A stretch of 64,000 bases of DNA, taken from the NCBI GenBank assembly GCA_037447655.1, contig JBBHKE010002306.1, positions 62,001-126,000 of the forward strand, read 5' to 3'. The DNA is from Zygnema cylindricum (lineage: Eukaryota > Streptophyta > Zygnematophyceae > Zygnematales > Zygnemataceae). The position numbers and the translations under genes were made by a program. The notes beneath the pieces are model-generated. The model did not search any database. It was not told the DNA's origin and worked only from the letters and a program-made list of their open reading frames with translations. Positions 52,749 through 63,378 of this stretch are shown here, piece after piece (positions within the stretch are counted from its first letter, which is position 1; each line of letters begins with the position of its first letter).

Positions 52749-53791
52749 TGTAGAAACTAAAAGTTTTTATTTGTATTTTCTAAATAAAAGGCAGAAAAGA
52801 AGTAGAGGCAGTCTGCCTCTAACTCTTCTCCTTTAACTCCCACACTTCTCGCAGTCACTGAAGGTTGAAGAGGGAGCTAGAGCAATGGGTGCCTATGCTG
52901 TCCAAAGAAACACAGGTAGCATTTTTGGTAGATTTACCAAAATAACACTTGAAGGACCCGAGAATTGATCCTGGTACTTGCCGTCAGTTAAGTCCAGCCG
53001 TAGCCGGTAGCTTTAACCTATTAGTCTACGATTGGTGTTGGTACATCTAGGGTTTGATATGTGTTTAACAATGTAGACATACACAAGTTCATTTTACGGC
53101 GCGAACATATTTATTTGACATAGACACATTTTCTATGGTACGTCGTACTGTATTCCACAAAATGAATATCTCGCATTTGTTTCGATCGCGAAAAAAATAC
53201 TCTGCAATTAATTTTCACAGCTAGAAATAATTGCTGATCTAGATCAAACGGCAACGATAGATGCCAAGATCGCGGAATGGAAGCTTTGGCGGTTTTTGGT
53301 TATCGCCACGTTAAATGACACGTGGCACATTCACATTGGTTTGCGGCATCTTACGGAGAATACGAGAACGAATCCAGATGTGGCAGGCGACGACATTTTG
53401 GCCATGCCGTATAATGGCCGTACATAAAGTACATCGGCACCTATACTTTTTTGTACAATACAATAATCTGATTGGTGCCGTACGTCAATAGATTAAGTTT
53501 TAGAGAGGGATGGGATTTAGAGAATTTAGTAGGTAGCCACCTCTCTGTGAAAGAGCTCTTGTACAAAAGGTCATCTTTGACCACTCATAACTTACTGCTA
53601 AAGGGAGAAAATTAGAGATTTTGTTTGCTATCGACTCACGCAGTTCTTGCATTCACAAGAGTGAAAGTGGTCTGAGTTTTTGTGTGCCAGGGTGACAATT
53701 ATTCTTAATGAAACACAAAGGGGTTAAGGTTATCCTAGAGGCTTCGTGTGAGCTGCCTACTCTGAGGACATATGGAGGTCTCACAGTTGCA
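52749..53791 (+). repeat. 5' LTR of C5
   Basis: 1043 bp, TGTAGAAACTAAAAG to CACAGTTGCA. Contains a perfect hairpin AGAGGCAGTCTGCCTCT (52807) and the antisense tRNA-like unit. Confidence 0.9.
52939..53025 (-). other. tRNA-like Pol III-type unit, antisense in the C5 LTR
   Basis: Minus strand: A-box-like CTAATAGGTTAAAGC, B-box-like AGGATCAATTC, then TTTT at 52939-52942. Confidence 0.45.
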
Positions 53792-53806
53792 GGTTATGGG
53801 CCCACC
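53792..53806 (+). promoter_or_regulatory. PBS of C5 (anticodon-arm type)
   Basis: GGTTATGGGCCCACC directly after the LTR end, identical to C2 and complementary to the plant initiator tRNA-Met anticodon arm as recalled. Confidence 0.7.
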
Positions 53807-53810
53807 CTCT

Positions 53811-54960
53811 AGGGAGCCCATTTTCAATGGAACTCGATTCATTTACTAGGAAAATATGATGACAGGAGCTTTATGTGCGAAAACAATTTCGGGGAATAAT
53901 GAGTGGAAGGGTGAGGCATCCATCTAGTCTCGGGATCCCTCCAGGGTTTACAAGAAGCAGATTCACTTGAGATGATGATCCATCTCCTAGAGAGGAGACA
54001 AAGGAAAGGGAGGTGGTGGACAAAGGTAAGGAGAAGAAGACGGTCACACCAATAGCAACTGGTTCGGCATTTATGTCACCTATTCCGAGGAACGACAAGA
54101 ATGATACCGATACCTAGGACTACAACAATATGGCGGCAAAGCACTTCATCCTCCGCCATCTTACTGAAAAGGCTTGCATCTCCTCATTTTGCAGGTAGAG
54201 AGGGCATGTGATCTTTGGGTGGCCCTTATAGAGATGTACACTGAAGTGGTACGATTCAGCAACAACAATTGGCTGATCAAAAAGTTGTCGCATATGTATA
54301 CAAAGGGGGGAAGATATTGGATTTTTGTAATGAGCTCGCAACACTTTTCATCGAGCTAAAGAGTGCTGGATATGTTGAAACTGAAAAGATGAAGGTTAAC
54401 TACTTGCTCATGAAGTTACCAGATGAGTTCGAGAACATAGTCAACCGTGTGCACGATTTGTCAAACTCAAGGTGGATATGGAATTTAGTGGTAGGGATGA
54501 TTCTCGTTCGGGAGAATAGGATTGATATCCGAATGGAGGAAAGAGTGGGCAAGCCCTTGCAGCTAGAATATATTGGAGGAACAATGATTCCAGGAAATCG
54601 ATCGGAAATTTTTGAAGAGGGGGGCAGAAAAATTAGACCGACGAGTTTGGACCGAGGGCTCCCAAGGGTTTGTGCCATTTATGTAAGAAACCATGGCACT
54701 ATATGGCGGAATGCACTAAGTTAACCAAGCTACGGTTAAAAGAGGGGCAGACTAGTGGACCCCCGAGAGGAAAAAAAAAGGCCCCAATGACACAGGTACA
54801 TGAGGCGGAATCCGAGGATAAGGACCATGAGCTCCTATTGGATGAGGAGTTGGAAGCAAAAAACGAGGTTGAAATTCCACAAAAGTAGAAATGTGCTTTC
54901 GGTGGATTGAAAAGTGAAGAATGCTAGATTGTAGATTTAAGTGCCTCCATGCACATGTGT
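53811..54960 (+). pseudogene. C5 gag, zinc knuckle and protease
   Basis: Gag-like phrases run through several frames: SLGIPPGFTRSRFT, GSAFMSPIPRNDKNDTD, MAAKHFILRHLTEKA, YVYKGGKILDFCNELATLFI and LMKLPDEFENIVNRVHDL (54269-54724). The knuckle reads CHLCKKPWHYMAEC (54670) with Trp for the usual Gly. The protease motif reads IVDLSASMHMC (about 54930), so the DSG triad is lost. More decayed than C2. Confidence 0.8.
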
Positions 54961-56430
54961 AAGGATAAACACTTATTCACTAAGATAAGAAAGATTCCCA
55001 CTGTAGAGATAGAGTACGGGGATGGGAGGATAGTCACTACTACTCTAGTAGGATCAGTAGATCTAAAAGTGTTAGTAGAAGGAAAGACATCCATAGTTAC
55101 ATTCTCTGATGTATTGTTTTTTCCGAAGCTTAACAAAAACCTCATCTCTACGTTTGTATTAGATTATAAGGGTTTTGAAACTAGCACTCGGAAAGGAATC
55201 TTTACTGCTAGTTTTGAGGAGGAAGTTTATTTCACTGCTGAAAAAGGTAGCCAAGGGATGTTAGACTGATTTTAAGCAATAAAAAGAAGAAACTTTATTA
55301 TACTCCTGTTCATGATATAATGTTGCGGCATAAGAGGCTTGGGCATGTGAATCTAGATAAGTTAAGAGAGATGAAAAAGATGGGAATAGCGGAAGGGATT
55401 TAGTTCGGTGAGAGTGAGAATCTAAGTGATTGTAGTGGATGTGCTCAAGGTAAAGCAAACAGGTTACCCCACCCAATAACAACCACCTATAAGGGAGAAA
55501 AGGTTCTAGATTTAGTACACACGTACATTTGGGGACCGGCAATAGTGCCTTCACCGGGAGGGAAGAGATTTATAATGTTTATCACCGATGATTTGTCTCA
55601 GTATTCCAATATGTATTTTTTGAAAAAAAAGTCAGAGGCTCAGGAATGTTTTAAACAATACAAAGGATGGAGTGAAAAACTCAAAGAAACGCTAATTAAG
55701 AGAGTAAGGAGTAACAATGGTGGAGAGTATAGATCTAACCAGTTTGAGGATTTTTTGAGGGAAGATGGAGTCAAGCACCAAAAGACGGTTCCAAAAAACT
55801 CGGAACAGAATAAGGTAGCTGAAAGATTAAATAGGACACTAATTGATAGTGCTAGAAGTATGTTTTTCGATAAGAAGATAGGAAAAAGGATTTGGGCTGA
55901 AGCAATGAACTGTGCTAATTACCTCAAAAATATAGTTTTTACTTCACTGATAAAAGGCCAAACACCTTATGAGAGATGGACCGGCCAGAAACCATACATA
56001 TCTCATTTAAAGGTTTTCAGCTGTCAAGTATTCAGTCTAGATACAGATCGGTCTAATTGGAACCTAGATCCTAAGGGAAAACCGGGGTACTTATTAGGAT
56101 ATGATGAGGATGTAAAAGGATATAGAGTTTATGATCTAAAAGGGGAAGATATCATCTTAGTAAAGCATCTAGTAGTTATGGATGAATGAAAGTCTATGGA
56201 TCCCTTTAAGTATACAAAGTTAGTAAAAATTAGATTCAAGTCCGAAAATTCCGATGACTTTGAGCTTCCTAACTATCTAAGTTTCAAGGAAGTTGACATT
56301 CTTGTAGGTACAAATCAGACCAAAAAGGACTCGGCCTCAAAAACTCCAGTGACAACTCTATCTGAAGCGAAAGACGTGGTGGAAATTGATTCTGAACCAA
56401 TGGACAGGGTAGAAGCCGAGATTGTTTGAA
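54961..56430 (+). pseudogene. C5 integrase
   Basis: Protease-integrase linker to 55269, a broken zinc module, then LDLVHTYIWGPAIVPS (about 55508) with Tyr at the first catalytic position, as in C2. The 214-codon frame 55545-56189 follows: DDLSQYSNMYFLKKKSEAQE, SNNGGEYRSNQF (second catalytic Asp replaced by Asn), NSEQNKVAERLNRTL (Glu present), YERWTGQKPYISHLKVFS and GYDEDVKGYRVYDL. The tail is 56196-56429. Two of three catalytic residues are lost. Confidence 0.85.
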
Positions 56431-57915
56431 AGAACCCACGAAAACCATCTACTCCAGCCATAAAATTTGAGGGAGGAAGAAAAAGTAGCAAAAGGTTGCA
56501 AGAAAAACAAGTTAATAATAAAGAAACAAAACTATCTCATCCAGATGAACCTCAAACTTATGAAGAGGCGATGAATTGTCCACAAAAGAATCGGTGGAAG
56601 ACTCCTATCAATGAGGAGATGGCCTCAATTATGGCAACCGATAATGGGGAGCTGGTGGATTGTTCACCTAACCAAAAACTAATCGGTTGTAAGTGGGTGT
56701 TCAAATTAAAACTAAACCCAGATAACACCATTGAGCGCTACAAGGCCCGGTTGGTGGCAAAAGGATTTACACAGAAAGAGGGATTCGACTACGAGTAAAC
56801 CTTTACCCAGGCCGTCAGATTTCCCTCAATCCGCATACTTCTCAGCTTGGCGGCAGAGACATAGAGGTGAACTAGATGGACATTAAAATAACCATTTTGC
56901 ATAGGGAATTGGAAGAGGAGATCTTCATGCGACAACCCTAAGGATTTTTGGAGCAAAGAGAGGAGAGTGAGGTATGCTGGATGATTAAATCTCTTTATTG
57001 ATTTGAAACAGGCGCCTTGACAATCGAATAAGAAGCTTGATGAGTTTCTTACCGGTCTAGGATATATCCGGATCAGCTCAGATCACTCAATCTATGTTTT
57101 TGAAGATGAGGAAGGTGATATTTGTATTGCAATTTATGTTGATGATTTGCTTGTTCTAAGTAAATCAATGGGCAAAATTAATAAACTGAAAACGGATCTA
57201 AAGGGGAGATTTGAGATGAAAGATATAGGGGAGGCAAGATATATTTTGGGAATTCATGTAGAAGAGATCGAGAAAAAAGATTATAAGACTAACACAAAAG
57301 GAAGCAATAAGAAACATGTTGGAAAATTTTCAGATGGATAAAGCTAATTGTTGTATAACTCAAATGGAGTTGACGAAGGGATGAGAGGGGAGTGTGGAAG
57401 AAGGAGTCATAATCTTAGACGAGGAATATGGTCGGGAAGATCATAAGTTCATGCAAACTATACCTTATAGGTAAGTAGTTAGAAGCCTAATCTATTTTAT
57501 GAATTGTACTCGCCCGGATTTGGCTGCAGCTCTAGGAGCGTTGAGTAGGAGTCTAAATGCTCCCACTAAGAGAGATTGGAAGGCAGCTACGAGAGTCTTT
57601 AGATATTTGATAGGAACTAGGGATCTATGTTTGCATTTGGGTGGAGGGAATACAGACATCACTACTTGGAGTGATGCCATTTATGTTGATGCTCCGATGA
57701 GGAGATGTACTTCTGGATATGTATTCTATGTGGGTGATAGAGCCTGTTGTTGGAGTAGTAAACACCAAAAGGTTATTGCTCAGTCCATTATGGAGGATGA
57801 GTATATGGCCTTTTGCTCTGCTGTAAAAGAATTGATGTGGGTCAAGTCTTTGCTTGGTGAGCTTGGTTACCTTAAAAATGGTGTGTAGAAATGTTTTTAT
57901 GATAATCAAGCAGCA
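56430..57915 (+). pseudogene. C5 reverse transcriptase and partial RNase H
   Basis: Frame 56496-56798: VNNKETKLSHPDEPQTYEEA, LVDCSPNQKLIGCKWVFKLK and YKARLVAKGFTQKEGFDYE. A broken stretch follows (56800-57110). Then the active site IAIYVDDLLVLSKSMGKI (57129-57170), and RNase H WSDAIYVDAPMRRCTSGYVF and SIMEDEYMAFCSAVKELMWV (57499-57888). Ends at CF/YDNQAA, joined to C6. Confidence 0.85.
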
Positions 57916-58439
57916 AATTTTTTGCCAACTCTTGATGCTTTAATGATCCACTCTTATATTTGTTAACTAGTGATATCCGAATCTGAGATGAAGATTTGAA
58001 ATGCATAAAGGGAATGGCAATGCCCTTTCCTACACTTTTAAGAATTAAGAGCTTATCAACCTTGTCTTTGTAGTTCCACTTTTCACACTCTGATCTGTCG
58101 GTCTGAACCCTTCTCACCGTTGCTGGTGGTGATGCTGCCAATATCACCTTAAGCAATGGTGTCACTTGAGTTGCATTTCCTCCCTTTTCTCCTTCCATGA
58201 CAATCTCCTCTCCTTCCTCATCTTCATCTTCGGTGATGGTGGCAGCTGCTCTGGCTACTTTAGTGGCGGAGGTGCCAGAAAAACGTGTCCCTCCAAACCC
58301 AAGTGGAGGTTGGCATAGACTTTGTCCAGACACTATGTTCCATAGATGCTTCTCAAATAGTTTTCCCTCCATCATCATTTCCCAATAAAAAAAGTCTGAT
58401 CCATCAAATATGGCCACCCTAGAGGAAGGGGCCATAACC
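57916..58439 (-). pseudogene. Copia C6 gag, 3'-truncated
   Basis: The minus-strand frame (57872-58606) reads APSSRVAIFDGSDFFYWEMM (the usual copia Gag start just after the PBS), GKLFEKHLWNIVSGQSLCQP, an acidic linker EDEDEEGEEIVMEGEKGG and then diverged sequence. A PBS-like GGTTATGGCCCC lies at about 58428-58439. The left end meets C5. The frame also runs rightwards into the LTR, which is not expected to be coding. Confidence 0.65.
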
Positions 58440-58829
58440 TGAAATTTTGTGGTCTCCATTGACCCACATAATGAGCAACCTATGTAAAGCCTCCAGGATA
58501 ATATTTGCCTCTTCCAATTTCCCACTAAATAAATGTCGCCCAGGCACAAAAATATTTTGACCACCCTCACCCTAGTGAGAAGAAGACTCCTTTGAGTCAA
58601 ATGCAAAAAAAATCACTGAATTTGCTCCCGTGAGGAGTAAGTTATGGCTGGTCAAAGATGACCTATATAGTTACAAGCTCTCTTAGAGAGAGGTACCTAA
58701 ATATCACTAAGTCTTGATCTGGCTACTCACGATTACCTACTACTAAACCCTAGTCCAATAGGAACACTATATAGTACAAGAAGGTACACTGGGCGATGTA
58801 CTTATTGTACGTCCATTGTACGACATTGT

Positions 58830-60120
58830 CTACAAGGTGACACCTCTCAAATCGGGATCCATGGTTCCTCCTGTTGTTCTTTGGTCTAAAATAGACCGCA
58901 GAAGCGACCCAAACTATCATGCAAGAAGCTAAGCAAAAATAGGTCGACGAACAATCATATGAAATGCATCCTCCATATGCGTACACAGACGCAACAAACA
59001 ACATTTATGGTTTCATGGAATAATCAACATAAATAAACCCTATGACAACATCTAAGGTTTGATGGAATAATTGACATAAACAAACCCTAGGACAAATGCA
59101 TAAACAATGCATATCAAACATATATAAAACAACATAAATAAATAGTAACAAAAGAGTGCAATCTCACATAAACATTAGATAAACAAAAGTATATCAATAA
59201 ACATATTACTCAAATGCATGACCTAATCGGCAACCCTAAAAGTCTACATCTTCGGTCCCCACTTTACTAACCAGCATTGATGATTATTCTAATGAAGCTC
59301 AAATCTATATATACACTTGTGAGCTGTTAACAAATCACTAAGTGTCAAAATAACCAACGTAAATTACGTAACTGTCATTAAATCAAACTAATCGTAAGCG
59401 TACACCTGAAAGTCAAGCAATCGTAAGCGTACACTTGTCTGCAAATACGACATCGTACACACACAAATTACACTATCAAAACCCTAATTGATCACTTAAA
59501 AATAAACATCATAATCAACACTAATTTATAATGATGTAAAAGACAAAACAATGTTACTCCAAATATTTACACCGACGCATCCACAAATCCGCGTCATAAG
59601 TGACAACTTGCTTAGTCACTTGTCGATAAGTCCACGTAGTAACCCGTCATCACATACGTACGACCCACTTGATAGTACATCCAAAAATAGCGCGAACCAC
59701 TTGCCGAAATGAAATCGTACTTTCCAAATCTTTTCCGTACCGAAACTGCGTCTTTTTCATAAGTGCGCCTCTCACATTATGTTTCGTACGGGCGACAGAC
59801 TTTTACAAAAACATTTCAAAATCGATTACATCGGATCGCTTCGCGATCCGTCGTCCATTTCACATTACGCAAATCGTACTCTCCATAATTTGATTCGCGT
59901 CACTCAAATTTGATTCCGTACGCTTAAAAACAATTCCTACCATTACTCCCCCAATCCGCAAATCCATTCCAGCTTCCACATTAAATTCAGTTAGTTCTCA
60001 CGCATTACAAATCGCGTCGAGTACGCACGAAACCTCACGTACGCATGAAATGTCGCGTACGCACGAAACCTCACGTACGCATGAAATGTCGCGTACGCAC
60101 GAAACTAAATCTTCAAAAAC
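58830..60120. repeat. Inserted repeat in the C6/C7 LTR
   Basis: 59565-60120 matches 62615-63040 in the same orientation (TTTACACCGAC, CAACTTGCTTAGTCACTTGT, CGGATCGCxTCGCGATCC, CAATCCGxxAATCCATTC). At its right end is a 36-bp tandem array (GTACGCACGAAACCTCACGT type, about 60020-60110). The left part (58830-59560) is AT-rich with no recognised feature. It may be an LTR of another element family. Confidence 0.5.
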
Positions 60121-60365
60121 AACACCTCCTCCCATCTTCTCCGGTATCAAATAATGCGGCGCCACGTGGAACCGCATGACGCAATCTCTGAATGCCGCCA
60201 AAAGCTCACTTTGGGTGGCGCGTATAATGTTGGCCGTCCGATCTAAACATATTTTACACGGTTCAGATTCACGTAGGTGCATGAATTGTTCCTCTTCGTT
60301 AGTTTGGTGTTTATTAGCCATTGCGTTAATGTTTATATATTTTTGAAATCCGTAATGTGTTTTGG

Positions 60366-60444
60366 TGACGCCTTAGTGGATAAGAATAACGACTACATAG
60401 TGAACCACACACTTAGGTTCAAATCCGGATGTTGAAAACATTTT
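60366..60444 (+). other. tRNA-like Pol III-type unit, antisense in the C6/C7 LTR
   Basis: The clearest copy. A-box-like TAGTGGATAAG (10 of 11 positions of TRGYNNARNNG), a consensus B-box GGTTCAAATCC at 60416-60426 with about 42 bases between box starts as in tRNA genes, and TTTT at 60441-60444. Not predicted to be a working tRNA: no clear acceptor stem. Confidence 0.6.
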
Positions 60445-60580
60445 AGTAAAATATCCTCTACTTCAAAATCTACCATTTTCTAAATATGGCGGCAGCCATG
60501 GCGTGCCTTTGATCCTCACTCTCTCTCTTTAAAGTATAACTAAAATAGAAAAGTGAACTGTTAATTACCTCTTTTCAACA

Positions 60581-60960
60581 CTCCCCTTAATTCTTAGTCA
60601 CTTTTCAATTTTAATCCATAATTTTCTTTGCAATAAATCAACTTAGGGGAAGGCACTAGTTTTGTCATCAGTTATGCAATAATTTCTCTATCAGTTTTAT
60701 GAACCAGTTTAATGATTTTATTTTCAACCTTCTCTTTGGCAAATCTTAGTCTAATATCCATATGTTTAGCTTTGAAATGATGTTTCGGATTAGCTGCAAT
60801 AGAGATAGCAGCTTGATTATCACAAAAAAAAAATTGAGTTCCAAACTTCATTAACCCAAGTTTTTCAAGAAGAGATTTTACTCACATTATTTCTTTGGTG
60901 GCAGCACAGGAATCTATGTATTCAGCCTCTATAATGGAATGCACAACTATTGGGGTTAAA
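60581..60960 (-). pseudogene. Copia C7 RNase H remnant and purine tract
   Basis: Purine tract TTAAGGGGAG (60581-60590, minus). Upstream RNase H phrases: IIEAEYIDSCAATKEIM, CDNQAAISIAANPKHHFKAK, HMDIRLRFAKEKVENKIIKL and TKLVPSPKLIY. A stop (about 60675) and a frame change are present. Homology ends at about 60950; the rest of C7 is missing. Confidence 0.75.
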
Positions 60961-61830
60961 GCCACGACTCGGAAAAGCCATTCTATTGGAAAAATGGAAC
61001 AGATGGCAACTACTTGATTGTCCAAAGAACAGAAACCGTCCCAATTTATAGTATTTCCCATCTTCGCGAATGACCGTTGACAAATGCGAACTTGCATAAA
61101 TGGCGGCACATGAAACTTTGGTTTCAAATTTTAATTTGTTCAAAATGAAAACGAATTGGTTTCTTTAGAATTTCAAAAACAAAACAAAAAAATGGAGGAA
61201 AAATGGCGCAGGAAACTTCGAAGGTCAATGGATGGTTAACGAGGCGTGACAGGATGTCTTTCAACCAAGATTTTTTTGTCGAACAGGGTGGCTTTGATGT
61301 CAAAAGGCACACACCTTTTGCCACATGCAAGTTTATTACTTCACGTCCGTCGTGAATCAAATCAAACTTTTATAAGTGTACGTATAGACGCATCTAGTGT
61401 GCGCAAAGTTCCTCCTGGAAATAGATGAGGAGACATTCCAAGCAATAGATAGAAAAGGCGTTTGCATCGAAAATTCAAAAGCAGACAGTGGAAATTTCCG
61501 CCAAAAAATTTGGAGAATCTTGCCAAATCTCCAGTAAACACGTTTTGTAAATAAATAAAAAAATACAGCGCGGCTTAGTACGGGAAGGTGTTTTTCGCAG
61601 TAAACAACCCCAATTTTTGCCTGATGGAGCACGACTCTTATGAATAGATTGTACCTTGTATATACTTTTTGTAAATAAAAAAAAAAAATACAGCACGACT
61701 TAGTACGGAAAAATACTTTTCGCGGTAAACAACCATACTTTCGACCCTTATGAGTAGATTGTACCTTGTATATACTTTTTGTACGCTACATTTATTTTAT
61801 TGGCCTATGGTTAAGTGGATAGTGGCTCAG
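60961..61830. other. Non-coding stretch, no supported feature
   Basis: AT-rich. One pair of related phrases is seen: TAAATAAAAAAATACAGCGCGGCTTAGTACGG-like at 61550 and again at 61676, each followed by GTAAACAACC and a TTATGAxTAGATTGTACCTTG phrase, so a roughly 130-bp segment was duplicated in tandem. No gene supported. Confidence 0.5.
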
Positions 61831-61839
61831 AGTAGGTTC

Positions 61840-62020
61840 TTAGAAGTTAGACAACTTTTGTGATACTCTCTCTCCGAAATATCATCTATATAAAGAGGTT
61901 AACTTTGAACTACCATAACAATCAGCTCGAGTGAGCTTTCTCACTAATTCTTTTTGAGTTGGAATTAAGGCAGTTTTGTGGTTAAATAGATGAGGTTGTT
62001 GTCGATAGCCTATTTCAGCC
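61840..62020 (+). repeat. Degenerate LTR end (copia type)
   Basis: The succession CTCTCTCTCCGAAAT, TATAAAGAGGTTAACTTTGA, CCATAACAATCAGCTCGAGTGAGC and CACTAATTCTTTTTGAGT resembles the last 250 bases of the C/N LTRs (for example 28790-28900). Diverged. Confidence 0.4.
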
Positions 62021-62614
62021 ATGGATACTAACGGAAACACCCATAGACTACCTCAAAAACAGTTGTGTTTTAGACAGCACAGATTACTCCACTATAAACA
62101 AAATCATCTCAAACTTCACCAAAGTGCAGTATATCATAGATATTATAAACTCCCAAATTAAAACCTAAATCCCCTAAGGAATCTAGAAGATATAAGCTCC
62201 AAAGTTTCCCAAAAACACTTGACAACTTCTCAAACTAATCAGGTAGACTTCTCACAGAATTCTACAAAAATAGCAAATCAAACTGAAACTTCACACACAT
62301 ATAGTTGCTAGATCATTGAATACATTCACAAAGTTTCACATCAAAAAATCAATCAGAGTGATCACACTAACAGGTCAAAGTTGTTGAAAAACAGTCTAAA
62401 ATGTCTTTGATTAACTTAGCTGTGATAAGTAAAATAGTCTAAGTCCTACAAGTTATACTCAAAGAGTTCACTACTTAATGTACGGAGACATACCATTGGT
62501 ACGTTATCTACCACCTACCTAAATTATTGTGAGTATACGAATAATTCGAGGTATGTGAGACTGACTAAATCTACACTAATAAACTAATAAGCAAAAGACA
62601 AACCCCTATTGTAT
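62021..62614. other. Unassigned AT-rich sequence
   Basis: In reverse complement parts resemble 35980-36250. No ORF, tRNA or element boundary could be supported. Confidence 0.35.
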
Positions 62615-63378
62615 AGAATATTTACACCGACACCTCCGCAAAGTCAACTTGCTTAGTCACTTGTGATTGTCTTGTGAATCTCGTCCACCGACTTGATTCA
62701 AATCAACCGCAACTGCGTTGTCAACTTCGTCCCAGCTGCGTTGTCCTATTTAAAGTACACTTGTCTCAAAATAGATGCGTCGTACCGGAGGCGCATATTT
62801 CAACATTTCGTTTATTTCAAATCGGATCGCCTCGCGATCCTCCGTCCATTTCTTACTGCGTGTTCACACCACTCAATAAGTCCTTTGCTTCACTTTAGTT
62901 TTATCCGTACGTTCGCTCCCCCAATCCGTGAATCCATTCAAACCTCCACATTTATAATATACACACAAAATGTCGCATGTGTACAAAATGTTGCGTTCGC
63001 ACGAAACTGAGTTTTCAAAACAACACTCCCCTGAAAATTTAGTTTTCTGAACCCGGAATAAAATATGCAGGGTGTCAAGTGTCAAACGTCACCACTACTT
63101 CCGTTGCGTTGCTATGCTGCGTTGTGATGCGAACTGCTGCTGATTCACCACTGCTTCAGCTGCGTTGCTGTGATAGTTTGACATAGCAGCGGCGGTAATA
63201 TGTCATCACAGTTGCGCTGCTCTCCATAGTTGTGTACATCCCAATTTCTCCTCCCCTTCGCGATCCTCCATGTAAGTCCATACCAAATCACATAAAATCG
63301 TCGACCGAGTACTCCCCTAATTTGCATATATCCCGTAGTGTATTTATAGCGAAACTAAGTCTTCAACAACAATACTCC
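62615..63378 (-). repeat. LTR-like fragments of another copia-type family
   Basis: 62615-63040 repeats 59565-60120. Minus-strand TGTTGTTTTGAAAACTCAG at 63026 follows CAGGGGAG, and a TTGTTGTTGAAGACTTAG phrase near 63378 follows AAGGGGAGTA. Both look like a purine tract joined to an LTR start, which suggests two nested or tandem LTR starts in minus orientation. The family is not the C/N family. Confidence 0.4.

Larger units (their letters stand above)
52749..57915 (+). mobile_element. Copia element C5, 3'-truncated
   Basis: Plus strand: 5' LTR 52749-53791, PBS, gag, zinc knuckle, protease, integrase, RT and RNase H up to CDNQAA (57899-57915), where the sequence changes to the inverted gag of C6. 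The 3' LTR is missing. Many stops. Confidence 0.85.
58440..60580 (-). repeat. LTR shared by C6 and C7, enlarged by an insertion
   Basis: Its end (58440) adjoins the C6 PBS and its start (60580, TGTTGAAAAGAGG) adjoins the C7 purine tract, so one LTR serves as 5' LTR of C6 and 3' LTR of C7. It is 2141 bp against about 1030-1050 for the others. 58440-58830 and 60120-60580 match the LTR family; the middle appears inserted and has a relative at 62615-63040. Confidence 0.7.

Noticed and set aside
60366-60444. Functional tRNA gene
   Set aside because: A and B boxes and a T-run are present, but no convincing acceptor or anticodon stem; the unit recurs in all related LTRs, so it is part of the LTR.
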